DNA from: Paraburkholderia caribensis | GTDB lineage: Bacteria; Pseudomonadota; Gammaproteobacteria; Burkholderiales; Burkholderiaceae | Reading direction: 5' to 3' | Length of the DNA stretch: 64,000 nucleotides | NCBI RefSeq assembly: GCF_002902945.1 | Contig: NZ_CP026102.1 | Span: forward strand, 2,666,001 to 2,730,000 | Part shown: piece by piece, positions 31,556 to 39,898 of the stretch | Position numbering within the stretch: the first letter of the stretch is position 1 | Layout: the number at the start of each line of letters is the position of its first letter | Made by a program: the position numbers and the translations under genes | The notes under the pieces: generated by a model | What the model was told of the DNA's origin: nothing | Database searches by the model: none | Seen by the model: only the letters and a program-made list of their open reading frames with translations

Positions 31556-32305
31556 TCATGGACGGATGACTGCGTCGCCCTCGATCACACCGCCAAAGTC
31601 ATTGATGGCGATGTAGTGAATCTGACCCGACTGAACCCCTTCCATCTTCGGAATGACAAAGGTCTCCTCACCGTGCGGCACGACCATGCCACCCGCGTCG
31701 TACTCATAGCGACGGCCGTTCGCCGTCACCGTAATCTTGCTGAACGACACGTGGTAGGCCGTCGGATTCGACAGGAGCAGTGCTTGTCCCTTGCCTTCCT
31801 CGGCCGGCAAGACTTTCCATTCGATCTGACGCGGCGCATCCTCCGGCGTACCCGGCAATGTCGGCGGACGCGCGAAGAGCTTGATTCGCGTGCGGTACGC
31901 GAGTTGCAGCGTGTTGACGTCCGGCTTTGGCACGGCCTTCGGCGGAATATCGAGCACGTTGAGCCAAAACACCGATTCCCGGTCCTGCGGCAGCACATCG
32001 CCGCTGTAGATGATGCGCAAGGTCTGCGACCGGCCCGCGTTCATGCGGAAAATAGGCGGCGTAATCACGAACGGCGTTCTGCTTTCGTCGACCTCCGCGT
32101 TGGCGTCGCCGCTGTCGAGCCAGACCTGGACCAGCGACGGATTGCGGCTGTCGTTGGTCAGCTTGACTGTCACTTCGCGCTGATCGAGCGGATAGACAAC
32201 GCGCGTGCCGGCAATCGTCACGCTGGCATGCGCGGCGCCCGCAGCCATCACAGCCGCCAGCAGAACCGTCTGCCATAGCCAGCTCAGTCTTCGTTTCATT
32301 GACAT
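31556..32305 (-). CDS. Periplasmic fimbrial chaperone, operon 2
   Basis: 249 residues, PapD-like, very similar to the operon 1 chaperone: VTIAGTRVVYPLDQREVTVKLTNDS, PPIFRMNAGRSQTLRIIYSG, DRESVFWLNVLDIPP, RTRIKLFARPP and NPTAYHVSF. The signal peptide ends at AAHAS. The start at 32305 follows GGAG at ten bases; an ATG two codons later is also possible. It would serve the operon 2 pilin and adhesin, and cross-service of operon 1 or the orphan protein is plausible given the similarity. Confidence 0.92.
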   Translation of the reverse strand: MSMKRRLSWLWQTVLLAAVMAAGAAHASVTIAGTRVVYPLDQREVTVKLTNDSRNPSLVQVWLDSGDANAEVDESRTPFVITPPIFRMNAGRSQTLRIIYSGDVLPQDRESVFWLNVLDIPPKAVPKPDVNTLQLAYRTRIKLFARPPTLPGTPEDAPRQIEWKVLPAEEGKGQALLLSNPTAYHVSFSKITVTANGRRYEYDAGGMVVPHGEETFVIPKMEGVQSGQIHYIAINDFGGVIEGDAVIRP

Positions 32306-32337
32306 GTCGCGCGTGCTCCGTGCAATGCAAAAGAATC

Positions 32338-32363
32338 GGGGCATGCACGCAAGCGCACGCCCC
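32338..32363 (-). terminator. Intra-operon hairpin after pilin 2
   Basis: On the minus strand GGGGCGTGCGC, loop TTGC, GTGCATGCCCC: eleven pairs including two G-U wobbles, eleven bases after the pilin stop codon, then GATTCTTTTGC. Its position equals that of the hairpin in operon 1 although the sequence differs, so the structure seems to be kept for a purpose such as differential pilin expression. Confidence 0.6.
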
Positions 32364-32374
32364 ACTCCAGCTGG

Positions 32375-32935
32375 TTACTGATACTGCATCGTGTATTGAA
32401 CCGACGTGCTCACGTTACCCGGCTGCGCTTTGCCCGTTGCGTAGTACTGCGCGAAATAGTTCAGCGTGGCCGCGCCGCCCGTGATCGTCGCGCCGTTCGT
32501 GGCGAGCGTGTTGTTGGCGCCCGTCAGGACGTTGATCGGTTGCGCATTCGCGTTCAGCAGGCGCACCTGCACGTTTTGCGCAGGGGTGGCCGATGCCTGG
32601 TTGGTCAGATAACCGCTGCTCTGATCGACGGTCGGGCCGTTCTCGAAGCGCGCGATCGCCTTCGTGGCCGCGCCCGAACAACCGCTCAGCGTGAGACGGA
32701 CATCGCCGAGACTCGACGTGCCCGCCGTTGCGCCAGCGGCTGGCAGCGAGCCGGCCTGCACGGTCGGCAAAATCACCGCGACATCGGCGGCCGTACCGCT
32801 CGCCGTGCCATTGATCGAGCAGGTGGTGTCGGTGACAGAACCTGTGAACGTGATCGTGCCGTCGGCCGCCTGAGCTGCCGTGGACAGCAATGCCATCAGA
32901 CCGATAACGGCCGTGGACACAATGCGTTTTTGCAT
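32375..32935 (-). CDS. Major fimbrial subunit (type-1-like pilin), operon 2
   Basis: 186 residues. A signal peptide ends at AAQAAD; the mature chain starts DGTITFTGSVTDTTCSING and the second cysteine lies in LTLSGCSG. The C-terminus VSTSVQYTMQYQ is identical to pilin 1. This subunit should build the rod of the second fimbria. AGGAG lies just upstream of the ATG. Thirty-five bases upstream of the start is a perfect 16-bp palindrome at 32971-32986 that looks like a LacI/PurR-type operator, so expression may respond to a metabolic signal. Confidence 0.92.
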   Translation of the reverse strand: MQKRIVSTAVIGLMALLSTAAQAADGTITFTGSVTDTTCSINGTASGTAADVAVILPTVQAGSLPAAGATAGTSSLGDVRLTLSGCSGAATKAIARFENGPTVDQSSGYLTNQASATPAQNVQVRLLNANAQPINVLTGANNTLATNGATITGGAATLNYFAQYYATGKAQPGNVSTSVQYTMQYQ

Positions 32936-32970
32936 GCTTATGCTCCTGAAGTAGTTACCAATAAAAAATG

Positions 32971-32986
32971 ACGCAAACGTTTGCGT
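32971..32986. promoter_or_regulatory. Perfect LacI/PurR-type operator palindrome upstream of pilin 2
   Basis: ACGCAAACGTTTGCGT is self-complementary over 16 bases and equals the consensus of the enterobacterial PurR operator, a LacI-family site with the central CG step. It is 36 bases upstream of the pilin 2 start codon, where bound repressor would block transcription. No such site precedes pilin 1. Confidence 0.65.
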
Positions 32987-33428
32987 TGCAAGTCAGACGA
33001 ACACCGAAGACGACTGAAACGCCTTGAATAACGAACATCAACGACCCGTGTTCCCTGGAATGACTTCAAGAGAGGAAGCCCGCATCAAGCGTCGCGAGAA
33101 ATATTTGATTAACGCTCGCGGACTGCAGTGATCCCGGCGTTCAAATCTTGCCGACGTGTCGCCTTGATATGCGGCTCAAATCAGAAAACTGATTGAACAG
33201 TAAGCGTCGGTGTCGTTGAGCGTCGATAAAATTAACATCGACATATAGCGGTACTGAATGACCAAGATCAATGGTTCTATCTTTTAAGGAGCCGGTTTTG
33301 AACGGAATTGGGAAAGTCTTTTTATTGCAGATGAGAGACGTAAATAAAAATGTTTAAAACGCTCGGAAATGACATTTCAGGCTTCGTGCAAGCCGATACA
33401 TGCGCTATGCAGTGCAGGCTCAAATAGA
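32987..33428. other. AT-rich control region upstream of fimbrial operon 2
   Basis: About 440 bases without a credible gene. It is distinctly AT-rich for this genome (for example TTTAAAACG and AAATAAAAATG near 33340), the composition silenced by H-NS-type proteins, one of which is encoded at 38.6 kb. No promoter can be named with confidence. Confidence 0.45.
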
Positions 33429-33464
33429 AAAGCCCGAAGCACCCTCATGGGCGCTTCGGGCTTT
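33429..33464 (-). terminator. Terminator after the MFS transporter gene
   Basis: AAAGCCCGAAGC (33429-33440) pairs with GCTTCGGGCTTT (33453-33464), a 12-bp stem ending in T-rich sequence on both strands, about 33 bases past the transporter stop codon. Confidence 0.8.
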
Positions 33465-33496
33465 AACCGAAGAATGCGTTATCGGTGCGCGCTTCG

Positions 33497-34909
33497 TCAG
33501 GCGCCGCTCGCCTGATTCAGCGTCAGATGCTTCGTCTCAGGCGCCCACGCGATCGAAACGATCATCCCAACCAGCAGCACGGCGGACAACGCGAGCATCG
33601 TCGAATGAAAACCGAGTTGCGCGATGCCGAGCGGCAGCAGGAACGTGCCGACGGCGGAGCCCAGGCGGCTGCACGCAATCGCCAGACCGACGCCGCAGGC
33701 ACGCACTTCCGTCGGAAAGCACTCGGGCGGAAACACGCCGACCAGATTCGAGAACGCCGACATCGTCAGCGTGAACACGGCGAACGCGACGATCATCCAC
33801 AGCGCCGCCGATTCCGGCAGCACACTCAGCGCAAGCAACGACAGGCACGTCACCGCGAACGAGCCGATCAGGAACGCGCGGCGCGACAGCACGATCGTCA
33901 GCCAGATGCCGAGCAGTGCGCCGAGCACGAGAAAGCCGTTGAGCAGGAAATCCGCGCCCGAGCCGTTGTCGAGATGAATCGCCTTGAGGATCGACGGCAG
34001 GAAGGTGTAGATCGCGAAGTACGGAATCACGAGGCACACGAAGAACGCGCAATTGAAGATCGTGCGGCGGATCAGATCGCGCCTGAAAAGACGCGCAAAG
34101 CCACCTTGAGCAGCGTGGGCGTGATCGTCATGCGCGCCGTCGATCGTCACGTTCGGGCCGAAGTATTTCAGCACGATGGCCTGCGCTTGCGCGACGCGTC
34201 CCTTGCCGTGCAGCCAGCGCGGCGATTCCGGCGTGCCGATCCGCATGACCAGCACCGCGAGCGCGGGCACGCCCGCCGACGCCAGCAGCCAGCGCCACGC
34301 ATCGGGCGACGCGTCCGCGTAACACAGGCCGAGCACGTTCGCGACCACGTAGCCAATCGTCCAGATCACGCTGAACGAACCGAGCAGCGTGCCGCGATGC
34401 TTGCGCGGCGAGAACTCCGCGAGAATCGCGTGACCGACGGCGAAATCGCCGCCCATGCCGAAGCCGATCAGCACGCGCAGCGCGCACAGCATCGCTGGCG
34501 ACGACACGTAGAACTGCGCGAAAGCCGCAAGCGTGATGATCAGAAAGCTCAGCAGGAAAATGCGCTGGCGGCCCATGCGATCCGACAGCCAGCCGAACAC
34601 CAGGCTGCCGACGAAAATCCCCATCAGCGCGGAACTGCCGATCATCCCTTGCCAGAACGCATCGAGCGGCATCTGCTTGTTGAGCGACGCGAGCGCATAA
34701 CCGATCGTGCCGAGTGCAAAGCCTTCCGTGAAGTGCGCGCCGAACGTCAGTCCGGCGATCTTGATGTGAAACCGGTTGAGGGGAACGTCGTCGAGCGAGA
34801 CGGTGTTGCTATTCGTGAATTGCGAGGTTTGAGATTGGGCCGGCGCTGAAACGCGCGAGGACGGGGATGCGGGGCCGGACGGCCGCGCAAGCAGGTCTTG
34901 ATCGCTCAA
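33497..34909 (-). CDS. MFS transporter, sugar/aromatic-acid porter type
   Basis: 470 residues with about twelve hydrophobic segments. The MFS signature GWLSDRMGRQR lies in the loop after segment 2, and PESPRWL and the loop RRTIFNCAFF follow the sugar-porter pattern; a polar 45-residue N-terminal extension precedes segment 1. It would be a proton-coupled importer or exporter in the inner membrane. It is the last gene of a leftward operon, 90 bases after the aldehyde dehydrogenase, so it may import the substrate of the aldehyde dehydrogenase, reductase and Fae proteins. The substrate is unknown. Confidence 0.85.
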   Translation of the reverse strand: MSDQDLLARPSGPASPSSRVSAPAQSQTSQFTNSNTVSLDDVPLNRFHIKIAGLTFGAHFTEGFALGTIGYALASLNKQMPLDAFWQGMIGSSALMGIFVGSLVFGWLSDRMGRQRIFLLSFLIITLAAFAQFYVSSPAMLCALRVLIGFGMGGDFAVGHAILAEFSPRKHRGTLLGSFSVIWTIGYVVANVLGLCYADASPDAWRWLLASAGVPALAVLVMRIGTPESPRWLHGKGRVAQAQAIVLKYFGPNVTIDGAHDDHAHAAQGGFARLFRRDLIRRTIFNCAFFVCLVIPYFAIYTFLPSILKAIHLDNGSGADFLLNGFLVLGALLGIWLTIVLSRRAFLIGSFAVTCLSLLALSVLPESAALWMIVAFAVFTLTMSAFSNLVGVFPPECFPTEVRACGVGLAIACSRLGSAVGTFLLPLGIAQLGFHSTMLALSAVLLVGMIVSIAWAPETKHLTLNQASGA

Positions 34910-34999
34910 GATGTCTCCTTGTTATCGCGTCCCGTGGTGCGCGCCAGGACGCGTGCTTCTTGCTTTTCCGCCGCGCGTGGCAGACGAAGCCTCGACGGC

Positions 35000-36439
35000 C
35001 TAGCGGCCCAGACCGCCCATCATCATGTACTTCAGTTCGACGTATTCATCCATGCCGTACTTCGAGCCTTCACGGCCGAGGCCGGACTGCTTGACGCCGC
35101 CGAACGGCGCGACTTCCGTCGAGATGATCCCTTCGTTGATGCCGACCATGCCGCTTTCCAGCGCTTCCGCGACGCGCCATGCACGCCCCAGATCGCGCGT
35201 GTAGAAGTACGCGGACAGACCGAACGGCGTGTCGTTGGCGGCCTTGATCGCTTCGTTTTCCGTCTTGAAGCGGAAGCACGCCGCCACCGGGCCGAAGGTT
35301 TCTTCTTCGGCGATCAGCATCGGTTGCGTCGCGTCGACGAGCACGGTCGGCTCGTAGAACGTGCCGCCCAGCGCGTGACGCTTGCCGCCCGTCAGCGCCT
35401 TCGCGCCATGTTGAAACGCATCGGCGACATGCGCCTCGACTTTCATCAACGCCGCTTCGTTGATCAGCGGACCTTGCTCGACGTCGCCCTTCAGCGCATC
35501 GCCGACGCGCATCTTCTTCACGGCTTCCGTCAGCGCCTGGGTAAATGCGTCGTAGATGCCGTCCTGAACATAGAAGCGGTTGACGCACACGCAGGTCTGC
35601 CCCGTGTTGCGGAACTTCGACGCCATCGCCCCCTGCACGGCTGCCTCGATATCGGCATCGTCGAACACGATGAACGGCGCGTTGCCGCCCAGTTCCAGCG
35701 ACAGCTTCTTCAGCGTATCCGCCGACTGCTTCGCGAGCAGCTTGCCGACGCGCGTCGAGCCCGTGAACGACAGCTTGCGCACGACGGGCGACTCCGTCAG
35801 CACGCCGCCGATCGCGACGGCATCGCCCGACACGATGTTGAACACGCCCGCCGGAATGCCCGCGCGCTCGGCGAGCACGGCCAGCGCGAACGCGGACAGC
35901 GGCGTTTCCTCGGAAGGCTTCAGGACCATCGTGCAGCCCACCGCGATCGCGGGACCGGCTTTGCGCGTGATCATCGCGAGTGGGAAATTCCACGGCGTGA
36001 TCGCCGCGACCACGCCAACCGGCTCACGCGTGACGATGATCTTCGAATCGGGCTTCGGGCTCGGAATCACATCGCCGTAGCTGCGCTTCGCTTCTTCCGC
36101 GAACCATTCGAAGAAGCTCGCCGCGTAGCCGACTTCGCCCTTCGCTTCGGCGAGCGGCTTGCCTTGCTCGCGCGTCAGCAACTCGGCGAGCGCGTCGCGA
36201 TGTTCGAGCATCAGCTCGCCCCAACGCTTCACGCGTGCGCCGCGCTCTTTCGCGGTCAGCGCGCGCCAGGCGGGGAACGCACGCTCGGCGGCTCCGATGG
36301 CTTGCGCCGTTTCCTGTGCGCCGCCCTTTGCGACGTTGGCGATTACCTCGCCCGTCGCCGGATTGCGAACGGGATACGTGTTCGCGCTTTCATACCACTC
36401 GCCGTTGATGTAGTGGCCGGTGCGAAGAAATTCACTCAT
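35000..36439 (-). CDS. NAD(P)-dependent aldehyde dehydrogenase, succinate-semialdehyde type
   Basis: 479 residues, GabD-like. Visible: ITPWNFPLAMITRKAGPAIAVGC (cofactor region), KPSEETPLSA, FTGSTRVGK, LELGGNAPFIVFDDAD (catalytic Glu), and NTGQTCVCVNRFYVQ (catalytic Cys). The KPSEE form is consistent with use of NADP by GabD-like enzymes. It oxidises an aldehyde to an acid. Its start overlaps the aldo/keto reductase stop as ATGA, so the two are coupled. In this operon with Fae the substrate may not be succinate semialdehyde; glyceraldehyde or another small aldehyde is possible. Confidence 0.85.
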   Translation of the reverse strand: MSEFLRTGHYINGEWYESANTYPVRNPATGEVIANVAKGGAQETAQAIGAAERAFPAWRALTAKERGARVKRWGELMLEHRDALAELLTREQGKPLAEAKGEVGYAASFFEWFAEEAKRSYGDVIPSPKPDSKIIVTREPVGVVAAITPWNFPLAMITRKAGPAIAVGCTMVLKPSEETPLSAFALAVLAERAGIPAGVFNIVSGDAVAIGGVLTESPVVRKLSFTGSTRVGKLLAKQSADTLKKLSLELGGNAPFIVFDDADIEAAVQGAMASKFRNTGQTCVCVNRFYVQDGIYDAFTQALTEAVKKMRVGDALKGDVEQGPLINEAALMKVEAHVADAFQHGAKALTGGKRHALGGTFYEPTVLVDATQPMLIAEEETFGPVAACFRFKTENEAIKAANDTPFGLSAYFYTRDLGRAWRVAEALESGMVGINEGIISTEVAPFGGVKQSGLGREGSKYGMDEYVELKYMMMGGLGR

Positions 36440-37482
36440 GCTGCTTTATCCAGATTACCTGCCACGTCGGCGAACACGCCTTGTGCCGCGCGCGTTTCGC
36501 GCGCGATGCGCTTGCCCGCCGTGTAGTCGTTGATCAGATCGCACGGCGTGTAGTTGCGCTCCAGCTCGTGCAGTTCTTCCGCTTCGAGCTTCGTGCCCAG
36601 CGCGGCGAGCGCGCTGTCGAACTGCGCCGGCGTATCCGCGCCGACCAGCATGCTCGCGATGCCTTCACGCTGCAGTACCCACGCCTGGGCGATCTGCGCC
36701 GCAGAAACGCCACGCCGCGCCGCCACGCGCGCCACCGATGCCGCGATCTCGCGCGACGCCGTGTCGCCATACATCTGCGCGGTGAAGAAGTCGGTCTGAT
36801 TACGCGTCGATTGCGCGTCGCTCGTCAGAAGACCGCGCGCGAGCGGGCTGAACACCGACACGCCCACGCCCTGATCCTGGCAATACGGAATCATTTCGCG
36901 CTCTTCCTCGCGATACGCCAGGTTCAGTTGCAGTTGCATGTTGATCGGCTTGTGCCAGCCGTTGCGCTCGCACACCTGCATGATCTTGGCAAATTGCCAC
37001 GTGTACATCGTCGATACGCCGATGTAGCGCGCCTTGCCCGCGCGCACGATGTCGTTCAACGCGCCCATCGTTTCTTCGACGGGCGTGTTCACGTCGAAGT
37101 AGTGCAGCATGTAGATATCGACGTAATCCATGCCCAGACGCGACAGCGAGCCGTCGATGCCGTCCATGATGTGCTTGCGCGAATGGCCGCCCGCGTTCTG
37201 GTACGTGCCCATGTCGTAGCCGACCTTGGTCGTCACGACGATCTCTTCGCGGCGCGCGAGGCGCTTGAGGATGCGGCCGACCACTTCTTCGCCGACGCCC
37301 GTCGAGTAGAAATCGGCGAGGTCGATGAAGTTCACGCCGGCTTCGAGCGCGTGACGCACGATCGGCTCGCTTTGCGCTTCATCGAAAATCCACGGCTTCC
37401 ATTGCGGCGTGCCCATGTTCATCGTGCCGAGGCACAGACGCGAAACCTTCAGGCCCGACTGGCCGAGGCGGATGTATTCCAT
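36436..37482 (-). CDS. Aldo/keto reductase
   Basis: 348 residues. Catalytic tetrad: Asp and Tyr in FIDLADFYSTG, Lys in VVTTKVG, His in MLHYFD. The cofactor-binding end has VSVFSPLARGLLTSD and LVGADTPAQFDSALAALGTKL. It is of the general YajO/YakC-like oxidoreductase type and not closely like the aldose dehydrogenase at 4.4-5.4 kb. It lies 12 bases after fae and overlaps the aldehyde dehydrogenase gene by four bases, so the three form one transcript. The substrate cannot be told; a C1 or small-aldehyde theme is inferred from fae. Confidence 0.85.
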   Translation of the reverse strand: MEYIRLGQSGLKVSRLCLGTMNMGTPQWKPWIFDEAQSEPIVRHALEAGVNFIDLADFYSTGVGEEVVGRILKRLARREEIVVTTKVGYDMGTYQNAGGHSRKHIMDGIDGSLSRLGMDYVDIYMLHYFDVNTPVEETMGALNDIVRAGKARYIGVSTMYTWQFAKIMQVCERNGWHKPINMQLQLNLAYREEEREMIPYCQDQGVGVSVFSPLARGLLTSDAQSTRNQTDFFTAQMYGDTASREIAASVARVAARRGVSAAQIAQAWVLQREGIASMLVGADTPAQFDSALAALGTKLEAEELHELERNYTPCDLINDYTAGKRIARETRAAQGVFADVAGNLDKAA

Positions 37483-37494
37483 GGCTCGTATCCC

Positions 37495-38016
37495 TCAACG
37501 TTGCTTCGGCGTATAGAACGGGTTCGATACTTCGCGCGCGGCGGCGAACACTTCTTCCTTGTGCGGCAGACCCTTCATCGCCGCGAGAATCGCGTTCTTG
37601 CACGCGCGGTAGTTGTTCTCGAACACGGCGTCGAGATCGTCGGTCTTCGGGTTGACCCAGTTCGCCGACACGACGACCCAGTCGTTCTCCGCTTCGGGCG
37701 GCAACGTGCCGTTCTCCAGCGACTCGGCCACCGCCTTCGCGATGCCCGCCTGCGATGCGCCCCACGTCGCGTTGCCGTGGAAGTCGCCGTCGATTTGCGC
37801 CTTGTTGACGTACAGCGTCAGCGGCTTGGTCGGCACACCCGGACGCGCGATCACGACGAACGGCGCGTGACCGGCGGAAGGCGTCGACAGCGCGGTGGCG
37901 AAGGCCTGGCCCGCAGGACCGCTGCGCGGGCCGACCAGCACGTTGATGTGCGCGAGGTTCACGCCCGGGCCCTCAAATCCTTCGCCGATATACAGCTGCT
38001 TCTCAGTGGTGCTCAT
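37495..38016 (-). CDS. fae: Formaldehyde-activating enzyme (Fae family)
   Basis: 173 residues, the normal Fae length. IGEGFEGPGVNLAHINVLVG holds the catalytic histidine of the family (NxAHIN), followed by GPAGQAFATALSTPSAGH, PFVVIARPGVPTKPLTLYVNKAQI and NWVNPKTDDLDAVFENNYRA. Fae condenses formaldehyde with tetrahydromethanopterin to methylene-H4MPT in the cytoplasm. Here it is the first gene of an operon with a reductase, an aldehyde dehydrogenase and a transporter, with none of the usual mtdB, mch or fhc genes nearby. The ATG at 38016 is chosen because the family similarity begins there. A Fae homologue with another role is possible. Confidence 0.9.
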   Translation of the reverse strand: MSTTEKQLYIGEGFEGPGVNLAHINVLVGPRSGPAGQAFATALSTPSAGHAPFVVIARPGVPTKPLTLYVNKAQIDGDFHGNATWGASQAGIAKAVAESLENGTLPPEAENDWVVVSANWVNPKTDDLDAVFENNYRACKNAILAAMKGLPHKEEVFAAAREVSNPFYTPKQR

Positions 38017-38588
38017 CTGTCCAGTTCCATCAGGTTGAGTGGGATGCGCTGATTGTGCTGGCCGACAAGCAGGACGATGAAGCGATGTTTTTTGATCCGG
38101 GGTATGAGGCGCACTCAACTCCGGGTTTCCACTGAGTGATCGCCGGTAACTGAAAAAAACGCTGAGGTGAGCGTTTTCGGGAGGCGGGAAGAGTCGCTGC
38201 GAATGAAGCGTCACCCGACGATGCGGCGCGCTCGAGAAACGCCTCAGCGACGCGTGCGCGAAGTGCGCCGCCGGTTCGTCCGGAATGCCCAAAACCCTTG
38301 CTGTATAAGGCTTTCACGGGCAGTCGCCGCAATCATGAAGTCGCGCTAGCCGCAACGCCTTCAAGCGAATAACAGACGTGCAATAGCGGGTCCGGCACGC
38401 CGCTTCGAAGGGCCGCGCCAGCTAAAGGTGAGAGTTTTCGGGATTCCCGCGACGGTGCGCCAGGCGGCTGCACTTTCGCTCACTGAACAGTTCACCGGTC
38501 AACGACCGGACCCGCTACGGGATGAGACAAACAGGAAGGAAGCGCAAGCGCACTAATCAGCTGAAGGCGACGGGCGCTTGCGCCGGTT
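38017..38588. other. Gap upstream of fae; no gene seen
   Basis: About 570 bases between fae and the H-NS-like gene, whose 3' end faces this gap. I find no supportable gene on either strand. The fae operon promoter should lie here. A GGCGCTTGCGCC palindrome near 38566-38578 could be the hns-like gene's weak terminator, but it lacks a U-run. Confidence 0.5.
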
Positions 38589-38882
38589 TCATTGTTCGAT
38601 AAGAAACTTGTCGCGATTCTTACCCGTGAGCCAGCCCGGCGCACGGCCACGGCCGCTCCAGGTCTCGCCCGTCTTGGGGTTGCGGTATTTCGGCGGCAGT
38701 GCGGCTTTGCGCGCCGCCGCGCGCACCTTGCTCGAGAAGCCTAGCTCCTCGGCGGTGATGCCGTAATCGGCGATCTTCTGTTTGATGTCAGCGATCGCCT
38801 GAGTCACTTCCTGTTCACGTGCTTGTTCCATCTCCTTCTGAAGCTTTTCGAGTTGGGCGGTCAGCTGTCTGTATGTGGCCAT
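38589..38882 (-). CDS. H-NS-like nucleoid protein
   Basis: 97 residues, the standard size. The N-terminal half is a charged coiled-coil oligomerisation region (AQLEKLQKEMEQAREQEV), and the C-terminal DNA-binding domain has YRNPKTGETWSGRGRAPGWL, the G-R-G-x-P-x-W minor-groove hook of Burkholderia and Bordetella H-NS proteins. It would silence AT-rich, often acquired, DNA such as the fimbrial control regions to its left. The ATG at 38882 follows AAGGAG at ten bases; a longer reading to 38915 has no such site. Burkholderia genomes carry several paralogues. Confidence 0.9.
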   Translation of the reverse strand: MATYRQLTAQLEKLQKEMEQAREQEVTQAIADIKQKIADYGITAEELGFSSKVRAAARKAALPPKYRNPKTGETWSGRGRAPGWLTGKNRDKFLIEQ

Positions 38883-39226
38883 CTGGCGAAGTCTCCTTGC
38901 AAAGCTGTACGGCAACTGAGACCGTACCAGACCTAAAAAGTGCCGGGTAGCAGTGTAGTGCCATCAGAGACTCAGGAACACTGCGTACTGTCAACAAACG
39001 TGTATTCCCACTCGAGGCGGGATCGCTGAACGCACGGGTGCCGAAGGCGCCTGGCCATCCGAACGATACGATCGACAGGCCGAGGCCGACAGCTTGCTTC
39101 GACCATTGAACGTGTCCGAAGGAAGGTATACGAAGCTGACCGCGCACGCATCGAAACAACCGATCCCACTGTTACGCCATGCGAGCGTCACGAAGCGAGC
39201 CGCTTCGCCGCGATCGGTGACGGGGC
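38883..39226. other. Gene-poor stretch upstream of the H-NS-like gene
   Basis: About 340 bases. Several overlapping open frames exist on the minus strand (arginine- and serine-rich readings near 38970-39190), but none has a ribosome-binding site or recognisable domain. It may be the remains of inserted DNA. Confidence 0.4.
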
Positions 39227-39430
39227 TCAGCGCTTGTAACGAACCTCGAGAGCATGCAACGCGTCGCTAAGCCGCTGGACGCGCCTGATCTGTGACGGCA
39301 CCAGCGCGGCCACCGACACCGATTCGATGCGGCCGCGCCAGTATGACAGTGGAATACCGTCGGCAGCGGAGATGCGCGAGATGACGTGTTCCAGATGCTC
39401 GATATCCTTTTCTATCTGCTCGTGATTCAT
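39227..39430 (-). CDS. Small hypothetical protein, 67 residues
   Basis: A GGGGA site lies seven bases upstream of the ATG at 39430. The product reads MNHEQIEKDIEHLEHVISRI, then a short linker with SYWRGRIESVSVAALVP, then a second helix (SQIRRVQRLSDALHALEVRYKR). Two amphipathic helices suggest a small coiled-coil protein. Not recognised; function unknown. Confidence 0.5.
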   Translation of the reverse strand: MNHEQIEKDIEHLEHVISRISAADGIPLSYWRGRIESVSVAALVPSQIRRVQRLSDALHALEVRYKR

Positions 39431-39898
39431 TGCGTTCCCCGTCGTCCCTCGCAAAGGCGTCATCGGTTAGCACGAAATGTGCCGCGGGAAATCGACTGCC
39501 GCTCTCTCAATGTCGTTGCATTGCCTGCACACGCTTCCCGGAATCGGATGGACATCGCGCGTCTCTCGCCACGCAATCTCATTCGCTATCAGGAATCTAT
39601 ACGAGGAGATCGATGTGTTCCGTTGGGCGGCGCACGGAAGCGCCTTGCGCGATGCGCCAGCGCAACGCTTGTGGGCCGCGCGAAGCCGTGATGACGAGTC
39701 GTTGTTCAGAGCGGCCGAGAAATCGGCCGATGCATGGTTCGATCTGCGCGAATGCTGCAACGAAGACGCAGCGGCTCGGTCGATGCACGTGCATCGACCG
39801 CGACATGCAGCGCGCGATAAATCGGCGTGGCGTGCTTCAGGAAGTTATCGGGCCGCGAGCGCAGCCCGGCATGGCGAACGCCAGAAACGCAGAGCCGT
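39431..39898. other. Gene-poor stretch with a 24-bp perfect palindrome
   Basis: No gene is supported. A plus-strand frame from 39477 to 39920 has partly coding-like codon use in its second half but no ribosome-binding site or domain, so it could be a decayed gene. At 39777-39800 there is a perfect 24-bp palindrome (CGGTCGATGCAC and its complement). Confidence 0.45.

Noticed and set aside
38815..39191. Overlapping minus-strand frames upstream of the H-NS-like gene
   Set aside because: Arg/Ser-rich translations with no start signals; several frames open at once, which points to non-coding composition.
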